Positions 19,410-27,291 are shown, counted from the first letter of the stretch. The stretch: 29,072 nucleotides of DNA from UBA6264 sp964531505 (GCA_964531505.1 CAZHDT010000007.1:1-29072), one strand, 5' to 3'. Translations and numbers: made by a program. The notes: generated by a model from the sequence alone, not told the origin.

Positions 19410-20995
19410 TTATTCTTCCCCCAAAATAATAATTAGGTCGGCTTCATTTTCTTTAAAAAGATTTTTAAGATTTTGGTCTATTTCATTTTCTATTTTAACA
19501 TTTAAAAATTTTTCCAGTTCTTGGATTTTTTTATTTTCTAAATTCGGGTTAATTTGATAAATAACATTTTTAAAATATTTTTTTTCCGGCGTATTTCCGA
19601 TATAACTTATCAAAAATTCTTTTTCTTTTAATTGGTCTCCGATTTCTTTAGCTAAGCCGCTTTGATAAGTGCCGTTTAAAATGGCGATTCGGGGCTGGCT
19701 ATTGTTTTGAAAAGAATAATTTGAAGCCGTTGCTTCGGATTTTTCTGTTTGATTTAGAAGATTTTTTGCTATCTCCGCCAGTTCCTTAAAACTTCCGCTT
19801 TCGGTTTTTAAAACAGAAGCGCCTTGCAAAGTAATTTCTGATTTTAATGGACCATTGGGCGCTTCTTCAATAACTTGAGCAACAATATTTTCCGGAATAA
19901 TATTTAAAACTAATTTAACTAAACGAATTGCTTGACTGATATCTAAATTGCTGCTGATGTTTCCTTTTAAGACATTGTAAATTTGATATATTTTTTTGGG
20001 TTGGGAAAGCAGGTCTTCCTGCGACGCTTTTTCTTTTAATGCAAAAAGAAGTTTTTGCTGTCGTTTTGCTCGGGCAAAATCTGAACCTTCTCCATTAGTG
20101 CCGTGTCGAGAGCGGACAAATTGCAATGCTCTTTCTCCGTTCATAATTTGTTTTCCTTTTTCAAAACTTACCACGCGGTAAGTAAAATTCGGCCCGGGAA
20201 ATTGATAATCAGAGAAACTGTTTTCCACTTCTATTTCCACGCCACCGAACTCATCAATTAGATTTTTAAAAAGATTAAAATCAACTCGAATCCAATAATG
20301 AATCGGTATATCAAAAACATCGCTTACCACTTGACTAGCTAAAGCTCCGCCGTCTTTTGATCTCGCCACGCCCAAAGCATTGGCAAAATTTATTTTTTGC
20401 CAGCCGTAATCCGGAATCGGAACATAAAGGTCGCGGGGGATTGATAAAAGTCCGACTTGCTGAGTTGATGGCTNNNNNNNNNNNNNNNNNNNNNNNNNNN
20501 NNNNNNNNNNNNNNNNNNNNNNNNNNNNNNNNNNNNNNNNNNNNNNNNNNNNNNNNNNNNNNNNNNNNNNNNNGGAACATAAAGGTCGCGGGGGATTGAT
20601 AAAAGTCCGACTTGCTGAGTTGATGGCTTTAAACTCGCTAAAATAATGGTATCGGTTAAATAAGGACCTTCATGCTGAGCGCCACCCATGCCTAAAATTA
20701 AAATATTGACTCGGTCCATTATTTCGCCTTTCAAGATTTTTTCTTTGCCAATCACTAAGCGGGCGACTCCTTCCCAAAAAGATAAACGTCCTAAACTGGT
20801 AATCAAACTGCTCTGCGAAAAAATAACATTGGTAAAAAGAAAAATAATTAAAATTAATGCCAAAGCTAAAAAACGAAAAAACCAGCGTCCTTTTTTTTGG
20901 CGCTTTTGATTTTTCATTATTTTAATTCCTTGAGGATCAATTTCTGCTTGTGGAACAGAAGTTCCTTCAATAAGATTTATTCTTCTTTCTTTCAT
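19410..20995 (-). CDS. LytR-CpsA-Psr family protein with LytR_C domain (split by an artefactual gap)
   Basis: The start is the ATG at 20993-20995; the earlier frame reads repeat R5 (MGSDPIKN). The gene appears as two frames because of 100 Ns plus a 55-bp duplicated contig end. Removing 155 bases joins them in frame into 476 residues, with SIPRDLYVPIPDYGWQKIN at the join. A cytoplasmic tail (1-37) precedes one membrane segment (about 38-60). The LCP core contains LTDTIILASLKP, the RDLYV arginine, RVDFNLFKNLIDEFGGVEIEV and ALQFVRSRHGTNGEGSDFARAKRQQ. A C-terminal LytR_C-like domain (IAILNGTYQSGLAKEIGDQL) follows. LCP enzymes attach undecaprenyl-linked glycopolymers to murein or proteins, fitting the polysaccharide locus at 22-29 kb. 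Confidence 0.9.
20419..20473. repeat. 55-bp contig-end duplicate, left copy (assembly artefact)
   Basis: Identical to 20574-20628; it ends exactly at the first N of the gap. Confidence 0.92.
20474..20573. other. Assembly gap, 100 Ns, probably of zero true length
   Basis: The gap is bounded by identical 55-mers. Merging them makes the LCP reading frame continuous, which strongly supports the overlap interpretation. Confidence 0.93.
20574..20628. repeat. 55-bp contig-end duplicate, right copy (assembly artefact)
   Basis: Identical to 20419-20473; starts at the first base after the Ns. Confidence 0.92.
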
Positions 20996-21001
20996 ATTTT
21001 T

Positions 21002-21097
21002 AATGGGGTCAGACCCCAACCCACCTCCCTCAGCAAACCAGCTTTCAAAGCGGGTTTCAGAGCGTTTTTCTAAAAAAGTTAGAAAACCTAATTTTTT
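21002..21097 (+). repeat. RAYT-associated REP-like element, copy R5
   Basis: Full-length copy from AATGGGGTCAGACCCC to GTTAGAAAACCTAATTTTTT. Its palindrome end lies 7-8 bases upstream of the LCP start codon on the minus strand. The rest of the gene-free stretch 21098-21380 holds one further palindrome and a single DnaA-box-like 9-mer. Confidence 0.9.
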
Positions 21098-21199
21098 CGC
21101 ATTTTATTGTTTAATTTTATTTTTTTAAGAAACACCATCACAAAAAAATAATAACAGAAAAAAGAGATTTAATCAACCAAAAAATTTTAGGAAATAAAA

Positions 21200-21222
21200 A
21201 CTTGGGAGCTCGGCTCCCAAGT
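21200..21222. repeat. ACTTGGGAGC-TCG-GCTCCCAAGT palindrome
   Basis: A perfect 10-bp stem around TCG. Compared with the copies at 16359-16506, both arms have changed in a compensating way (GGTGGC to GGGAGC, GCCACC to GCTCCC), leaving the fold intact. Confidence 0.8.
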
Positions 21223-21380
21223 ACCAATTTCAATGTTATAATATTTAAATAGTCATTCCCTGTGGATAACTTTTTTGCTTTTTAAAAAAGAAAATGTTAA
21301 CATAGATAATGTTAAAAAAGTTTGAAATTAAATTGACTTAGCTATTATTTATATAGCCTAATTAATATTCATAATAAATT

Positions 21381-21848
21381 ATGAAAAACAAAAAAGGTTT
21401 TACTTTAATTGAACTTTTAGTGGTCGTGGCGATTATGGGACTTTTGTCAGCAATGGCAATTGTTTCCCTTAATAATGCTAGAGCCCGGGCTAGAGATGCC
21501 CGTCGGTTAGCCGATGTTAAGCAAATGCAAACTGCTTTAGAACTTTATTTCTTAGATACCTACGCTTATCCCGCTGACCCGGCCAATCCTGTTTTGGATG
21601 GGAAGTGTTTGAGTGACAATGGTATTGAAGTTGCTTGTACTGGCGATATTACTTATATGGCTTCTTTGCCCGTCAATCCCCAACCAAGAACCGATGGTGG
21701 TTGCGCTGATACTTCCTACATTTACAAAGTGGATGCGGGTGGCGGAACCAAATTAAGTTACCACATCATCTATTGTCTGGGTCACACAACTGGCGATATT
21801 GCCGATGGATCGCATTATGCTACCCCGGCTGGCTTAGCAGAACCGTAA
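21381..21848 (+). CDS. Type IV pilin / pseudopilin-like protein
   Basis: The protein has 155 residues. The N-terminus MKNKKG|FTLIELLVVVAIMGLL is a class III (prepilin) signal: cleavage after Gly6, Phe at +1, Glu at +5, then a hydrophobic helix that both anchors and packs the fibre. RARARDARRLADVKQMQTALELYFLDTYAYP (about 35-64) is the alpha-1 C-terminal part typical of type II secretion GspG-like and CPR pilins. The globular part has four cysteines (CLSDNGIEVAC, then GGCAD and IIYCLG), which could form two disulfides. It is monocistronic with a terminator downstream. CPR cells use type IV pili for host contact and DNA uptake, a plausible role here. Confidence 0.9.
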   Translation: MKNKKGFTLIELLVVVAIMGLLSAMAIVSLNNARARARDARRLADVKQMQTALELYFLDTYAYPADPANPVLDGKCLSDNGIEVACTGDITYMASLPVNPQPRTDGGCADTSYIYKVDAGGGTKLSYHIIYCLGHTTGDIADGSHYATPAGLAEP

Positions 21849-21881
21849 ACTGAAGTTTAATTTTATTTTCACATATTTAAA

Positions 21882-21912
21882 AGAGCCTGTTTTTTTGGCA
21901 GGTTCTTTTGTA
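21882..21912 (+). terminator. Intrinsic terminator of the pilin gene
   Basis: AGAGCCTG and CAGGTTCT pair (one G:T) across a T-rich loop and are followed by TTTGTATTTT, 33 bases after the stop. Confidence 0.7.
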
Positions 21913-21962
21913 TTTTAAAATTACGGATTTATTTTTCTTAATAATTTTGTTATTATTTAAAA

Positions 21963-23330
21963 ATGGAGATTCAAAAAAAAGAAAATAAAATAAATTTTAT
22001 AATAGAATTTTGTTGGCTAACAGTCTTTTTTCTTTTGCCATTATTTTTTACCACTCTGGTCCATGGTGTGTGGCAAATTAGCAAATCAGGCCTGTTTCAA
22101 ATTTTGGTTGAAATAATGTTTTTTCTTTGGTTAATTAAAATAATTCAGAAAAAGAATTTTTTTCAAAAAATTTTAATTAAAATAAAACCTTTGTTGCCGG
22201 CGATCATTTTTATTTTGATTCTTGGTCTCGCCACTTTTTTTTCTAAAACGCCATATAGCAGTTTCTGGGGTTATTATGACCGAAAAATGGGATATTTGAT
22301 TTGGCTTCATTATTTTATTTTTTTCTTGATTTTATTTTTTAATTTAAAAAAGGAAAAACAGTTAATCAGAATTTTCCAAGCCATTGCTTTCAGTTCTTTT
22401 TTTGTTTCAATTTACGGCTTGCTTCAACTGCTGGGCCTGGACCCTTTTTCTTGGAGCGAGCCTTCGGTAATTACCCAAAGAATTTTTTCCACTTTTGGCC
22501 AGCCGAATTTTTTAGCCTCCTGGCTTTTATTTTCTTGGCCGATTTTTTTATATTTAATTTATTTTCAGAAAAGAAGTCAAACAAAAAATGATGTTGTTAA
22601 AAATTGCTGGAAAATTTTTTACTCCTTTGGCTTAGCGCTTAATTTAATCGCTTTATTTTTTACGCAAAGCCGGGCTGGCTGGCTGGCATTTTTTCTTTCC
22701 CTTTTATTTCTTATTTTTATTATTTTGATAAAAAAAAGAAAAAAAGTTTTAATTATGTTTTTTTTAATTTTTATTTTAGTATTTTTTATTTTAATTATCC
22801 TTTTAAATTTTTACCCCCTTTCTATTAATCAGCAGGAGAATGTTTTAATTCAAAGAATTAAAACATTAAGTCATTTGGGAGAAGCGGGAAAACTCAGAAT
22901 GATTTGGTGGCGCCATGCTTGGGATTTGATTAGGAAAAAACCCATCTTGGGTTATGGTTTGGAAACGCAATATAATATTTTCGCTCCCTATTATCAACCG
23001 GAATACGGCGCTTTGGAAGCCATTAATTCAATGCCAGACCGGGCGCATAATGATTTTTTAGACATAACCCTGGTCGCCGGATTTTTAGGCTTGGCAAGTT
23101 ATTTATTTTTATTAGCGATTGTTTTTATCAAGGGTTTGAAAAAGTTTTTTTCAAAATTATTTTTTTCCGACGGCCTCAACCTTCAATTAATGATTCCTTT
23201 TATTTTAACCGGCCTTTTGGGCTATTTAATTTCCATTCAGTTTTCTTTTCACACTACCGCCACCGCTGTTTATTTTTGGGTTTATTTGGCCTTGTCTTTT
23301 AAAATTATTTATGGCGATTTTTCAAAATAA
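21963..23330 (+). CDS. O-antigen ligase / polymerase-like membrane protein (Wzy_C family)
   Basis: A 455-residue polytopic membrane protein with about eleven hydrophobic segments. Family features are FGQPNFLASWLL (about 178-189), FTQSRAGWLAFFLSLL with the conserved arginine, and the large extracytoplasmic loop with RMIWWRHAWDLIRKKPILGYGLET and SMPDRAHNDFLDITLVAGFLGL. WaaL/Wzy-type enzymes transfer or polymerise lipid-linked oligosaccharides at the outer face of the membrane; some relatives glycosylate pilins. The pilin gene 115 bases upstream makes pilin or surface-protein glycosylation a reasonable alternative to O-antigen. It overlaps the TPR gene by 20 bases. Confidence 0.85.
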   Translation: MEIQKKENKINFIIEFCWLTVFFLLPLFFTTLVHGVWQISKSGLFQILVEIMFFLWLIKIIQKKNFFQKILIKIKPLLPAIIFILILGLATFFSKTPYSSFWGYYDRKMGYLIWLHYFIFFLILFFNLKKEKQLIRIFQAIAFSSFFVSIYGLLQLLGLDPFSWSEPSVITQRIFSTFGQPNFLASWLLFSWPIFLYLIYFQKRSQTKNDVVKNCWKIFYSFGLALNLIALFFTQSRAGWLAFFLSLLFLIFIILIKKRKKVLIMFFLIFILVFFILIILLNFYPLSINQQENVLIQRIKTLSHLGEAGKLRMIWWRHAWDLIRKKPILGYGLETQYNIFAPYYQPEYGALEAINSMPDRAHNDFLDITLVAGFLGLASYLFLLAIVFIKGLKKFFSKLFFSDGLNLQLMIPFILTGLLGYLISIQFSFHTTATAVYFWVYLALSFKIIYGDFSK

Positions 23331-24210
23331 TAAAAATATTTTTAAAATTATCCTTTTCTTTTTAATGCTTTTTTGTCTTTGGCATTTTTCATTAAGGATT
23401 CTTGTCGCCGATTATTATTATCAAAAGGTGTTAAAAACGGAAGACTGGCCAACCGTTTTGAATAATTATAAAAAAGTTTTTTTATTAAATTCCGAAGAGC
23501 CCTTTTATCACCAAAAATTTTCTAAAGATTTAAAATGGGGTTTGAAGTTTTATCAAAGTCAAGAAAGTAAATTAAAAATCCTTGATTTGGCGATTAAGCA
23601 AATGGAAAGAATTGAGGAAAATGAGCGCGCTTTCAATACCAAGATTTATTTAGCCCAGCTTTATTTGGAAAAATTCGGTTTGACTCAGCAGACCATTGAT
23701 TTTAATCAAGCAAAAAATGCTTTATCAAACGCCCAATCAATGTCCCCGTTAATTGCCAAAACTTATTTGGAATTCTGCCAGCTTTATATTTATCAAAAAG
23801 ATTATTTTCAAGCTGAGGAAAATTGTCAAAAAGCTCTTTCCTTAATTCCCCCTTTAAATTATCCTCGTTTAACCGCTTATCACAAAAAATTAATTGAAGC
23901 AGAAATGGCTCAAGCTTATGAAAAAATGGCAAAAATTTATTTGGAAAATAAAAATTATCAGGAAGCAGAAAAAATGTATTTGCAGATTTTAAGATATTTT
24001 CCGTTTCAGCGCGTTGATTTATGGAAAAAAATAGGGGATTTATATTATTTGCAAGGCGACTTGGAGCAGGCGATTGCCCGAAATCTCCACGGCCACATTC
24101 TTCAGCCAAACAGCGATTTTTGGAAATTAAACCTTTCCCTCCTCTACCAAGAATGGGGTCAGACCCCAATCGACCCTCCTCAGCAAACCCGTTCCCAGAG
24201 CGCGCCTTAG
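23311..24210 (+). CDS. Membrane-anchored TPR protein whose C-terminus is supplied by a repeat element
   Basis: The protein has 299 residues. One N-terminal hydrophobic segment (about 11-30) is followed by tetratricopeptide-type helices: QTIDFNQAKNALSNAQSMSP, KTYLEFCQLYIYQKDYFQAEENCQKALSLIP, YEKMAKIYLENKNYQEAEKMYLQILRYFP and GDLYYLQGDLEQAIARNLHGHILQP (about 135-270). TPR domains fused to or beside Wzy_C proteins are common and probably organise the glycan machinery. From about residue 282 the frame enters repeat R6, and the tail WGQTPIDPPQQTRSQSAP is translated from it up to a stop inside the repeat. The native end appears to have been replaced by the insertion. It overlaps the preceding gene by 20 bases. 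Confidence 0.8.
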   Translation: MAIFQNNKNIFKIILFFLMLFCLWHFSLRILVADYYYQKVLKTEDWPTVLNNYKKVFLLNSEEPFYHQKFSKDLKWGLKFYQSQESKLKILDLAIKQMERIEENERAFNTKIYLAQLYLEKFGLTQQTIDFNQAKNALSNAQSMSPLIAKTYLEFCQLYIYQKDYFQAEENCQKALSLIPPLNYPRLTAYHKKLIEAEMAQAYEKMAKIYLENKNYQEAEKMYLQILRYFPFQRVDLWKKIGDLYYLQGDLEQAIARNLHGHILQPNSDFWKLNLSLLYQEWGQTPIDPPQQTRSQSAP

Positions 24211-24248
24211 AGCATTTTTTTAAAAAAATGGGAAAACCTAATTTTTTT
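24152..24248 (+). repeat. RAYT-associated REP-like element, copy R6 (left flank of the transposase)
   Basis: AATGGGGTCAGACCCC to GGGAAAACCTAATTTTTTT. About 95% identical to R7 by eye (roughly five substitutions and a short T indel), closer to it than to R1-R5. The RAYT start codon follows two bases after its end. Confidence 0.93.
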
Positions 24249-24250
24249 AT

Positions 24251-24853
24251 ATGACTAGAAAATTAAGAGAAAAAATTGATTTTTCAGGAGCAATCTATCA
24301 TATTGTTTGTCGTGGAATGAATAAAAAAAATATTTTTAGATGTCCCAAGGATTATAAAAAGATGCTAGAAATCGTTAAACAAGCAAAGAAAAAATTCGGT
24401 TTTTATATTTATTCCTATAATTTACTTCCGAATCATGTTCATTTCGAAATAAAAATTGGCGATATTTCTATTTCAATAATTATGCATTATATTAATACTT
24501 GTTATGCGGGTTATTTTAACCAAAAGTATAAAAGAAGCGGTCATTTATTTCAAGAAAGATTTTACAGCAGTTTGATAGATACGGAGTTTTATTTTTGGGC
24601 AGTCAGCGCTTATATTGACCTTAACGCGGTCAGAGCTGGATTAGTGAAAAAACCCGAAGATTATCAATGGGGGAGTTATCAATTTTATTATCAAAGAAAT
24701 TATAACAATGGATTAGTAGACTGTGTTGAATTTTTAAAGTTAGGAGGAGAAGGAAAAACAGAAGACCTATGTCAAGATTATATAAAATTTGTAGAAGCGG
24801 AATCTAAAAATCCAAAACGGCCAAAATTTATCCAAAGCGAGAAATTTATATAA
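24251..24853 (+). CDS. REP-associated tyrosine transposase (RAYT, Y1 HUH family)
   Basis: The protein has 200 residues and appears intact. The N-terminus MTRKLREKIDFSGAIYHIVCRG is the standard RAYT opening. The HUH metal-binding motif is His62-Val-His64 in LLPNHVHFEI. The nucleophile is most likely Tyr85 in CYAGYFNQKYKRSGHLFQERF (84-104). AYIDLNAVRAGLVKKPEDYQWGSY (about 121-144) is the conserved RAYT C-terminal block. Y1 transposases cut and rejoin single-stranded DNA at hairpins near the element ends. RAYTs are usually single-copy, chromosomal and linked to REP palindromes, and this one fits: GGGGTCAGACCCC elements touch both ends, with R7 beginning at the stop codon. Confidence 0.95.
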   Translation: MTRKLREKIDFSGAIYHIVCRGMNKKNIFRCPKDYKKMLEIVKQAKKKFGFYIYSYNLLPNHVHFEIKIGDISISIIMHYINTCYAGYFNQKYKRSGHLFQERFYSSLIDTEFYFWAVSAYIDLNAVRAGLVKKPEDYQWGSYQFYYQRNYNNGLVDCVEFLKLGGEGKTEDLCQDYIKFVEAESKNPKRPKFIQSEKFI

Positions 24854-24946
24854 TGGGGTCAGACCCCAATCGACCCCCCTCAGCAAACCCGTTCCCAGAG
24901 CGCGCCCTAGAGCAATTTTTTAAAGAAATGAGAAAACCTAATTTTA
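24852..24946 (+). repeat. RAYT-associated REP-like element, copy R7 (right flank of the transposase)
   Basis: AATGGGGTCAGACCCC to GAGAAAACCTAATTTTA. Its first two bases are the end of the RAYT stop codon, and the ATG of the downstream methyltransferase follows within two bases of its end. Confidence 0.93.
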
Positions 24947-24947
24947 T

Positions 24948-25697
24948 ATGGCTAAAATATCAAACCTAAAAATCAGCGATTATTGGGACATCAATCAAAG
25001 CCTTTATAATCAGATAAAAAATAAATTTATTAAAGAAGCTCTTTTATTTTTAAAACAAAAGCGCGAAATAAAAAAAGTTTGGGAACCCGGCGCTGGTCCC
25101 GGGTTTTGGACAGAATTTTTTATTAGTCAAAAATTTGATTTAACCGCAAGCGACATTAATAAAATTGCTTTACAAGAAAATCAACAAAATAATCCAAACG
25201 CTAAATTCATTTTAGGAGATGCGACAGAAATTAATCTTAATGATAAATTTGATTTAATTTTTGCCAAAGATGTTATTGAACACGTAGAAGATGATAAAAA
25301 ACTAATTAATAATTTTGAAAAGCACTTAAAAGAAAACGGTATTTTATTCATCACCACCCAAAATTCTTTTTCTCTGAATTATTTTTTGGAAAAAATATAT
25401 CATTATTTAAAAGGAGAAAAAAAATGGTTTGGCTGGGACAAAACCCATGTTAGGTTTTATAATTTTTTTACTCTGAGAAAATTTTTGAAACAAGGCGGTT
25501 TTAAAATAATAAAGCGTTTTAGTTTTTATCATTTTCCTTATCGGGCTCTAACAAAATTTTTAACCGGCAAGATAAGAGAAAAAAGAATTTTTCATTTAAT
25601 TGAGACAACAAAATTAAACGATAAATTCCTTTTAAACATCACTGGTTGGAATATAGGACTGATTGCGGAAAAACAAAGAAAAAATAAATTTGAATAA
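24948..25697 (+). CDS. Class I SAM-dependent methyltransferase
   Basis: The protein has 249 residues. Motif I is WEPGAGPGFWTEFF (45-58), which binds S-adenosylmethionine. TASDINKIAL supplies the acidic residue after beta-2, and FILGDATEINL then DLIFAKDVIEHVEDDKKLINNFEKHLKENG give motifs II and III. The C-terminal WFGWDKTHVRFYNFFTLRKFLKQGGFKI is typical of methyltransferases in polysaccharide or lipid pathways. The substrate is unknown; sugar O-methylation or a polyprenyl-linked intermediate fits the locus. The start codon lies directly at the right edge of R7, so the native upstream region has been replaced. It is followed nine bases later by a glycosyltransferase gene. Confidence 0.85.
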   Translation: MAKISNLKISDYWDINQSLYNQIKNKFIKEALLFLKQKREIKKVWEPGAGPGFWTEFFISQKFDLTASDINKIALQENQQNNPNAKFILGDATEINLNDKFDLIFAKDVIEHVEDDKKLINNFEKHLKENGILFITTQNSFSLNYFLEKIYHYLKGEKKWFGWDKTHVRFYNFFTLRKFLKQGGFKIIKRFSFYHFPYRALTKFLTGKIREKRIFHLIETTKLNDKFLLNITGWNIGLIAEKQRKNKFE

Positions 25698-25706
25698 AAA
25701 ATAATT

Positions 25707-26855
25707 ATGAAAAAAATAATTTTCGGCGCCGCAAATTATTGGTCTTCTCCGTATCAGGTGGGTAGCCATCATTACGCAAGAGAATTTGTTAAAAATAATT
25801 GGCAGGTCGCTTTTATTTCCGATGCGATTTCCCCTTTTCATTTTCTTGCTAAAGGAGAAAAAAAACAGCTCAAAGAAAGATTTAATATTTTTTTAAAAGG
25901 CGGGCAATGGTTGGAAAATAAAAAAGTTTGGGCTTACGTTCCTTTTACTTTTTGCCCGGTTTATAATAAAATGGTTTTAAAAAGCGATTGGGCTCTGGCT
26001 CGCAGTCATAAATTATTTTTTCCGCCCCTTAAAAAAAAGTTAAAAGATAAAGGTTTTAATCAGGTTGATGTAATTTGGTTGGATAGCGTGAAACAATATT
26101 ATCTCCTTGATTTAATCAAGCATCAAAAAAGCGTTTTAAGAATCGCTGACAAAAATCAAGGAAACAGCCGTGTTCCCAAAAGCCTGGTTAAAAAAGAAAA
26201 AGAATTGATTAAAAAAGTCGACGCCATTTTAGTCTCTTCTAAAATTCTTTTTCAAGAAATAAAAAAAATCAGAAAACAAAATGTTTTTTATCTCTCCAAC
26301 GGCGTAGATTTCGAATATTTTAAAAATAGTCCGGTTGTTTTGCCTAAAGAATATGAAAAAATTCCATCACCCAGAGTAATATATGTTGGCGCTATTGAAA
26401 AATGGTTTGATTTGGATTTATTTTATTTTTTGGCGCAAAAATTAAAAAATGTTTCTTTTGTTATTATTGGTTTGCCAAAAATAAATTTGAAAAAAATAAA
26501 TGATTTATCCAATGTTTTTATTTTGGGTCCCAAAAATCACCAAACCCTGCCTTCTTATTTGCGGTTTTGCCAAGCAGGAATTATTCCTTTTAAAAAAAAC
26601 GAATTGACGGATTACATTACCCCCATCAAACTTTTTGAATATTTTTCCAGCGGTTTACCGGTAGTCAGCGTTAATCTTAAGGAAACAGAAGCCCTGAATT
26701 CTCCGGCGCTTTTAGCTCAAAATAATCAGGATTTTTTAGATAAATTAAAACTTTTAATTGCCCAGCCGATTTCTGAAAAAGAAAGATTTTACGAATTTGC
26801 TCAAAATCATACCTGGGAAAAAAATTTTGAATTTTTATTAAAAAATATTTTATAA
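25707..26855 (+). CDS. Family 1-type (GT-B) glycosyltransferase
   Basis: The protein has 382 residues, a normal GT-B size. The N-terminal acceptor domain opens MKKIIFGAANYWSSPYQVGSHHYAREF. The C-terminal donor domain begins at about 215 with SPRVIYVGAIEKWFDLDLFYFL and contains FILGPKNHQTLPSYLRFCQAGIIPF and TPIKLFEYFSSGLPVVS, the region contacting the nucleotide-sugar. The conserved glutamate falls in KLFEYFSSG. Donor and acceptor sugars cannot be deduced. There is no signal peptide, so it acts at the cytoplasmic face. The stop codon is one base before a genuine assembly gap. Confidence 0.85.
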   Translation: MKKIIFGAANYWSSPYQVGSHHYAREFVKNNWQVAFISDAISPFHFLAKGEKKQLKERFNIFLKGGQWLENKKVWAYVPFTFCPVYNKMVLKSDWALARSHKLFFPPLKKKLKDKGFNQVDVIWLDSVKQYYLLDLIKHQKSVLRIADKNQGNSRVPKSLVKKEKELIKKVDAILVSSKILFQEIKKIRKQNVFYLSNGVDFEYFKNSPVVLPKEYEKIPSPRVIYVGAIEKWFDLDLFYFLAQKLKNVSFVIIGLPKINLKKINDLSNVFILGPKNHQTLPSYLRFCQAGIIPFKKNELTDYITPIKLFEYFSSGLPVVSVNLKETEALNSPALLAQNNQDFLDKLKLLIAQPISEKERFYEFAQNHTWEKNFEFLLKNIL

Positions 26856-26856
26856 A

Positions 26857-26956
26857 NNNNNNNNNNNNNNNNNNNNNNNNNNNNNNNNNNNNNNNNNNNN
26901 NNNNNNNNNNNNNNNNNNNNNNNNNNNNNNNNNNNNNNNNNNNNNNNNNNNNNNNN
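26857..26956. other. Assembly gap, 100 Ns (no flanking overlap)
   Basis: No shared sequence is visible at the edges. The gene to the right lacks its N-terminal part, so real sequence (at least several hundred bases) is missing. Confidence 0.95.
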
Positions 26957-27291
26957 CTGATTTTGAAATTGCTTTAAAAGAAATGAAAAGGGTAAGTCAG
27001 GAATATGTGGTAATTTCTTTGCCCTATTCTTCAATTTTTTTCAGTTTAACCGCGATTTTTCCTTTTATTAGGACAATTTTTAAAAAAAGATATTTTAATT
27101 TTTTTATAAAAATCCCGCAATTTTTTCGTCCCAATCAATACGATGGCCAGCATTATTGGGAAATGGGGCATCGTGGAACATCAAAAAATAAAATAAAGAT
27201 AATATTAAAAAAATACTTTGAAATTGAAAAAGAATTTCAACCCTTTTTAAATTTTTACCATTACTTTTTTATTTTAAAAATAAAAAAATGA
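26957..27291 (+). CDS. SAM-dependent methyltransferase, 5' part lost in the gap
   Basis: The reading frame is open from the first base after the Ns (DFEIALKEMKRVSQEYVVISLPY) to TGA 27289-27291, about 111 residues. The block 'ALKEMKRVSQEYVVISLPY' corresponds to the beta-5 region of type 11 methyltransferases, and YWEMGHRGTSKNKIKIILKKYFEIEKEFQPFLNFYHYFFIL to their C-terminal end. The SAM-binding motif I would lie in the missing part. The internal ATG at 26983 is not a credible start because conserved sequence precedes it. The stop overlaps the next start codon (ATGA), indicating tight coupling. Confidence 0.75.

Larger units (their letters stand above)
24152..24946 (+). mobile_element. RAYT-REP composite element (R6 - transposase - R7)
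   Basis: A ~795-bp unit made of a single intact Y1 transposase gene bounded on each side by the same ~94-bp element in direct orientation. There are no terminal inverted repeats and no target-site duplication, as expected for IS200/IS605-like single-strand transposition. It is wedged between the TPR gene and a methyltransferase gene without disturbing the start of the latter. The limits are inferred from the repeat edges. Confidence 0.8.

Noticed and set aside
21261..21269. TGTGGATAA, a perfect DnaA box, in an A/T-rich gene-free stretch: possible replication origin
   Set aside because: Only one box is present, with no dnaA, dnaN or box cluster nearby. One match in 29 kb is not far from chance.
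26983..27291. Complete small protein beginning at ATG 26983
   Set aside because: The frame is open back to the gap and the preceding residues (DFEIALKE) belong to the methyltransferase fold, so it is a truncated gene, not a short one.
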